In this document: positions 61,988 to 64,000 of the stretch, piece by piece
Layout: every line of letters starts with the position of its first letter
Numbering within the stretch: the stretch's first letter is position 1
Assembly (NCBI RefSeq): GCF_013249065.1
Contig: NZ_JABRWQ010000001.1
Coordinates: forward strand, 186,001-250,000
Origin: Winogradskyella litoriviva
Lineage (GTDB): Bacteria > Bacteroidota > Bacteroidia > Flavobacteriales > Flavobacteriaceae
Direction of reading: 5' to 3'
DNA: 64,000 nucleotides
Translations under genes and position numbers: made by a program
The notes under the pieces: model-generated
Told to the model about the DNA's origin: nothing
What the model saw: the letters and a program-made list of their open reading frames with translations, nothing else
The model's database searches: none

Positions 61988-62023
61988 CAAAACTTATTGT
62001 GAGAAGTGAAAATATAAGTTTTG
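61988..62023. promoter_or_regulatory. 10-bp inverted repeat in MFS leader containing a shared 17-mer
   Basis: CAAAACTTAT and ATAAGTTTTG are perfect arms around a 16-nt spacer. The element overlaps the 17-nt block GAGAAGTGAAAATATAA (62001-62017), which recurs 36 bp upstream of susC at 63337-63353. It may be a regulator site shared by the two divergent PUL transcripts. Confidence 0.45.
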
Positions 62024-62032
62024 AATATGCGG

Positions 62033-62062
62033 CAAAGATATAAAAGTTTTTAATACAACAAG
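62033..62062 (-). promoter_or_regulatory. Promoter of the MFS-to-GH13 operon
   Basis: Minus-strand TATCTTTG (62040-62033) fits TAnnTTTG, and CTTG occurs 18 nt upstream (62062-62059), close to the -33 TTTG consensus. It lies just after the lacI gene, giving the catabolic genes their own promoter. Confidence 0.6.
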
Positions 62063-62071
62063 GATAAATTT

Positions 62072-63118
62072 CTATTTGGTAGATTCTCGCTCCACTAATT
62101 CTGTATTTATTACAACCGTTTGAAATTGTTCTTCCTCTATACTAAACTCTGATTCTATTTTATCTATTAACAAATCTGCAGCACGCTCTCCCATTAGCTG
62201 CGCATGCTGACTAACAGTGGTTAATGTCGGTGTTGAATGCTTAGATAGCACACCATCTGTAAAGCCAATAACCTGTATATCATTTGGTACATTTAAGCCC
62301 ATTCTTCTTGCGACTTTCATAGCAGATAAGGCATACAATTCATTTACAGCGAATACTCCATCTATATATTTATGAGCTTTAAAAAGATGTTCAATCTCTG
62401 TTTCTAACTTTTCTAAATGTACTTCATAATCTAACGTATCATCCATTTTAAGAATGAGTTCCGCTTGTGGTGTTATTTTATTTTCTTCTAAAGCCTGCAA
62501 ATAACCCTGAGTTCTTAACCTTCCGACACTTACATAATCTTTTGTTGTTATTAAGGCAATATGTTTACAATTGTTTGAGATCAATTTTTGTACAGCATTT
62601 TTAGCGCCATTAAAATCATCCACTATAACTTTATCGCATTTTATATCAGAAACTACTCTATCAAACATTACAATTGGCATACCTTGGCTCATCGTTTCAT
62701 TATAGTGATGATAGTCTTGCTGAAGCAATGTTTCCTTAGACATTGATAAAATAAATCCATCTATACTACCATTAGCAAGCATTTCCATATTTATTACCTC
62801 CTTTGAAAAAGACTCATTAGATAAACCTATAATTACATTATACCCTCTTTTATTGGCCACTAATTCTACACCTCTAATGACCTTAGAAAAAAAGTGGTGC
62901 ACAATTTCTGGAATAATAATCCCTATCGTATTTGTTTTCCTGTTTTTTAGACTAAGTGCAATATTGTTTGGTCTATAATTGTAAAGCTTTGCAAATGCTT
63001 GAACTTTCTGAATAGTATCTGCACTAATTTCCTTACTATTTTTTAATGCCTTTGAGACAGTAGAAATAGAAACATCTAACTCTCTAGCAATTTGTTTTAA
63101 GGTAATTTTTCTTTTCAT
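62072..63118 (-). CDS. LacI-family transcriptional regulator
   Basis: 348 residues. The N-terminal helix-turn-helix ITLKQIARELDVSISTVSKAL is followed by the hinge and a periplasmic-binding-protein-like effector domain (about 60-345). LacI regulators next to GH65/MFS/GH13 genes usually sense maltose or a phosphorylated sugar. Its gene is divergent from susC, with a palindromic site between. The gene lies upstream of the MFS operon and on the same strand. Whether it represses or activates cannot be told from sequence. Confidence 0.88.
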   Translation of the reverse strand: MKRKITLKQIARELDVSISTVSKALKNSKEISADTIQKVQAFAKLYNYRPNNIALSLKNRKTNTIGIIIPEIVHHFFSKVIRGVELVANKRGYNVIIGLSNESFSKEVINMEMLANGSIDGFILSMSKETLLQQDYHHYNETMSQGMPIVMFDRVVSDIKCDKVIVDDFNGAKNAVQKLISNNCKHIALITTKDYVSVGRLRTQGYLQALEENKITPQAELILKMDDTLDYEVHLEKLETEIEHLFKAHKYIDGVFAVNELYALSAMKVARRMGLNVPNDIQVIGFTDGVLSKHSTPTLTTVSQHAQLMGERAADLLIDKIESEFSIEEEQFQTVVINTELVERESTK

Positions 63119-63262
63119 TTTTTAGCTGTAAATATGGAACGAAGATAATTGAAAAAACAAGATGATTATTATTGATTTCCCAATTTTAATACTAAAAAGT
63201 AGAAATCCTTTATTTTTTTTATTATTTTGATAATAATTCCATTTTTATTTAAAAGTTTTTAA

Positions 63263-63280
63263 CACGCAAACGTTTTCGTG
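63263..63280. promoter_or_regulatory. Candidate LacI-family operator
   Basis: CACGCAAACGTTTTCGTG is symmetrical over 18 bp except one mismatched pair, with the central AAACGTTT typical of LacI-family operators. It lies between lacI and susC, 109 bp upstream of the susC start. Confidence 0.65.
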
Positions 63281-63336
63281 ACTTTCGTCATATTATTTAA
63301 CACTCCAAACACATTAAATTTACCTAGATTTAACCC

Positions 63337-63353
63337 GAGAAGTGAAAATATAA
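63337..63353. promoter_or_regulatory. 17-bp repeat upstream of susC
   Basis: GAGAAGTGAAAATATAA, 36 bp before the susC start, is identical to 62001-62017 in the MFS leader (same plus-strand orientation, so opposite with respect to the two transcripts). Candidate regulator site; no known motif assigned. Confidence 0.4.
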
Positions 63354-63388
63354 ATCAATTAACTAAGTAATTAACTTAAAAATAGTGT

Positions 63389-64000
63389 ATGAAAACATTT
63401 TTAAATGCTTTACTATTCTGTCTCATTTTGCTTCCAGCAACTTTGATGGCGCAATCTACTGCGACAGGTACAGTTACAGATAAAGCAAATGCCATGCCTT
63501 TACCAGGCGTTAATGTCATTATAAAAGGTACTACCAGAGGAACTGTAACAGATTTTGATGGTAAATATTCGTTAGAAGTAAGCCAAGGTGAAGTCCTTGT
63601 TTTTTCTTATGTTGGTTACACCACTCAAGAAATTGTTTTTAATGGTCAATCTCCAATAGATGTTACCATTGTAGAAGATGCTTCACAATTAGATGAAGTA
63701 GTATTAATTGGTTATGGATCTGTAAAGAAAGAAGACGCAACAGGTTCTGTGGATGTCGTTTCATCAAAAGACTTTAATCAAGGATCAATTGTCTCTACCG
63801 ATCAATTATTAAGTGGTAAAGCCGCAGGTGTAAGAATTACTACATCTGGAGGATCACCAGATGCTGCTCCAAATATTAGAATTAGAGGTGGATCATCATT
63901 AAATGCGCAGAATAGCCCATTAATTGTTATTGATGGTGTTGCCATTGGCAATGATAATCCGGCTGGTGTTTCTAACCCATTAACACTTGTTAACCCAAAT
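63389..64000 (+). CDS. susC: SusC-family TonB-dependent receptor, 5' part only
   Basis: 204 codons are visible from the ATG at 63389; the gene runs off the window edge. A signal peptide (to MAQ, about 22) is followed by a carboxypeptidase-regulatory-like domain (about 25-95, TGTVTDKANAMPLPGVNVII and FSYVGYTTQEI). A TonB-box-like segment (DEVVLIGYG) and the start of the plug domain (LLSGKAAGVRI, IRIRGGSSLNAQNSPL, IVIDGVAIG) come next. In alpha-glucan loci SusC forms the outer-membrane import pore with SusD, which should lie just beyond the edge. Divergent from lacI. Confidence 0.9.
   Translation, partial: MKTFLNALLFCLILLPATLMAQSTATGTVTDKANAMPLPGVNVIIKGTTRGTVTDFDGKYSLEVSQGEVLVFSYVGYTTQEIVFNGQSPIDVTIVEDASQLDEVVLIGYGSVKKEDATGSVDVVSSKDFNQGSIVSTDQLLSGKAAGVRITTSGGSPDAAPNIRIRGGSSLNAQNSPLIVIDGVAIGNDNPAGVSNPLTLVNPN

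Overview
The window looks like a chromosomal segment of a marine-type member of the Flavobacteriaceae (Bacteroidota). The grounds are AT-rich DNA, almost no Shine-Dalgarno sequences, several TAnnTTTG (-7) promoter elements, many short SPII lipoproteins and outer-membrane barrels, mevalonate-pathway genes, and an alpha-glucan utilisation locus ending in a SusC-type receptor. No rRNA, tRNA, IS element, prophage or CRISPR array was seen. Nearly all genes appear intact and chromosomal in character.

Layout. 1-5.5 kb (minus): a Ser/Thr-type metallophosphatase, then a tight five-gene envelope cluster (DUF547 protein, barrel protein, GH113-like lipoprotein, lipoprotein, small POTRA/Omp85 protein). 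5.7-13 kb (plus): an overlapping run of six genes with an FAD oxidoreductase and a membrane 4Fe-4S protein (electron transfer), a MORN-repeat protein, two GT2 glycosyltransferases and a multi-pass mannosyltransferase-like protein. 13-19.7 kb (minus): small genes, a GNAT-nitrilase fusion and a polyamine cluster (arginine decarboxylase, agmatinase, deoxyhypusine-synthase-like enzyme). The polyamine cluster is preceded by a long leader carrying an unannotated 50-codon ORF. 19.9-30 kb (plus): a LytS/LytTR two-component pair, a five-gene exported-protein operon closed by a strong terminator, a carboxypeptidase-regulatory-like protein and a transglutaminase-like protein.

30-38.4 kb: a pseudouridine-synthase-like protein that lacks the catalytic Asp, a UbiA prenyltransferase, mevalonate kinase, diphosphomevalonate decarboxylase (with a repeat-derived insertion), a DUF1697 protein, a hybrid histidine kinase and a BaiN-type flavoprotein. 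38.4-45.9 kb: a 1226-residue fusion of metallophosphatase, kinase-like region and Omp85 barrel; an HD-domain protein with a Pycsar-effector-like membrane half; and a large GAF-domain protein.

46-64 kb: an alpha-glucan/maltodextrin locus. Minus-strand genes encode GH97, three GH13 enzymes, GH31, an esterase-like lipoprotein, GH65 phosphorylase, beta-phosphoglucomutase, an MFS transporter and a LacI regulator. A divergent SusC gene runs off the right edge. The inferred pathway is: surface or periplasmic GH13 enzymes cut alpha-glucan, GH31 and GH97 release glucose, MFS imports maltose, and GH65 plus beta-PGM convert it to glucose and glucose 6-phosphate. A near-perfect 18-bp palindrome between lacI and susC is a good operator candidate. 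Several REP-like hairpins lie between the glycosidase genes.
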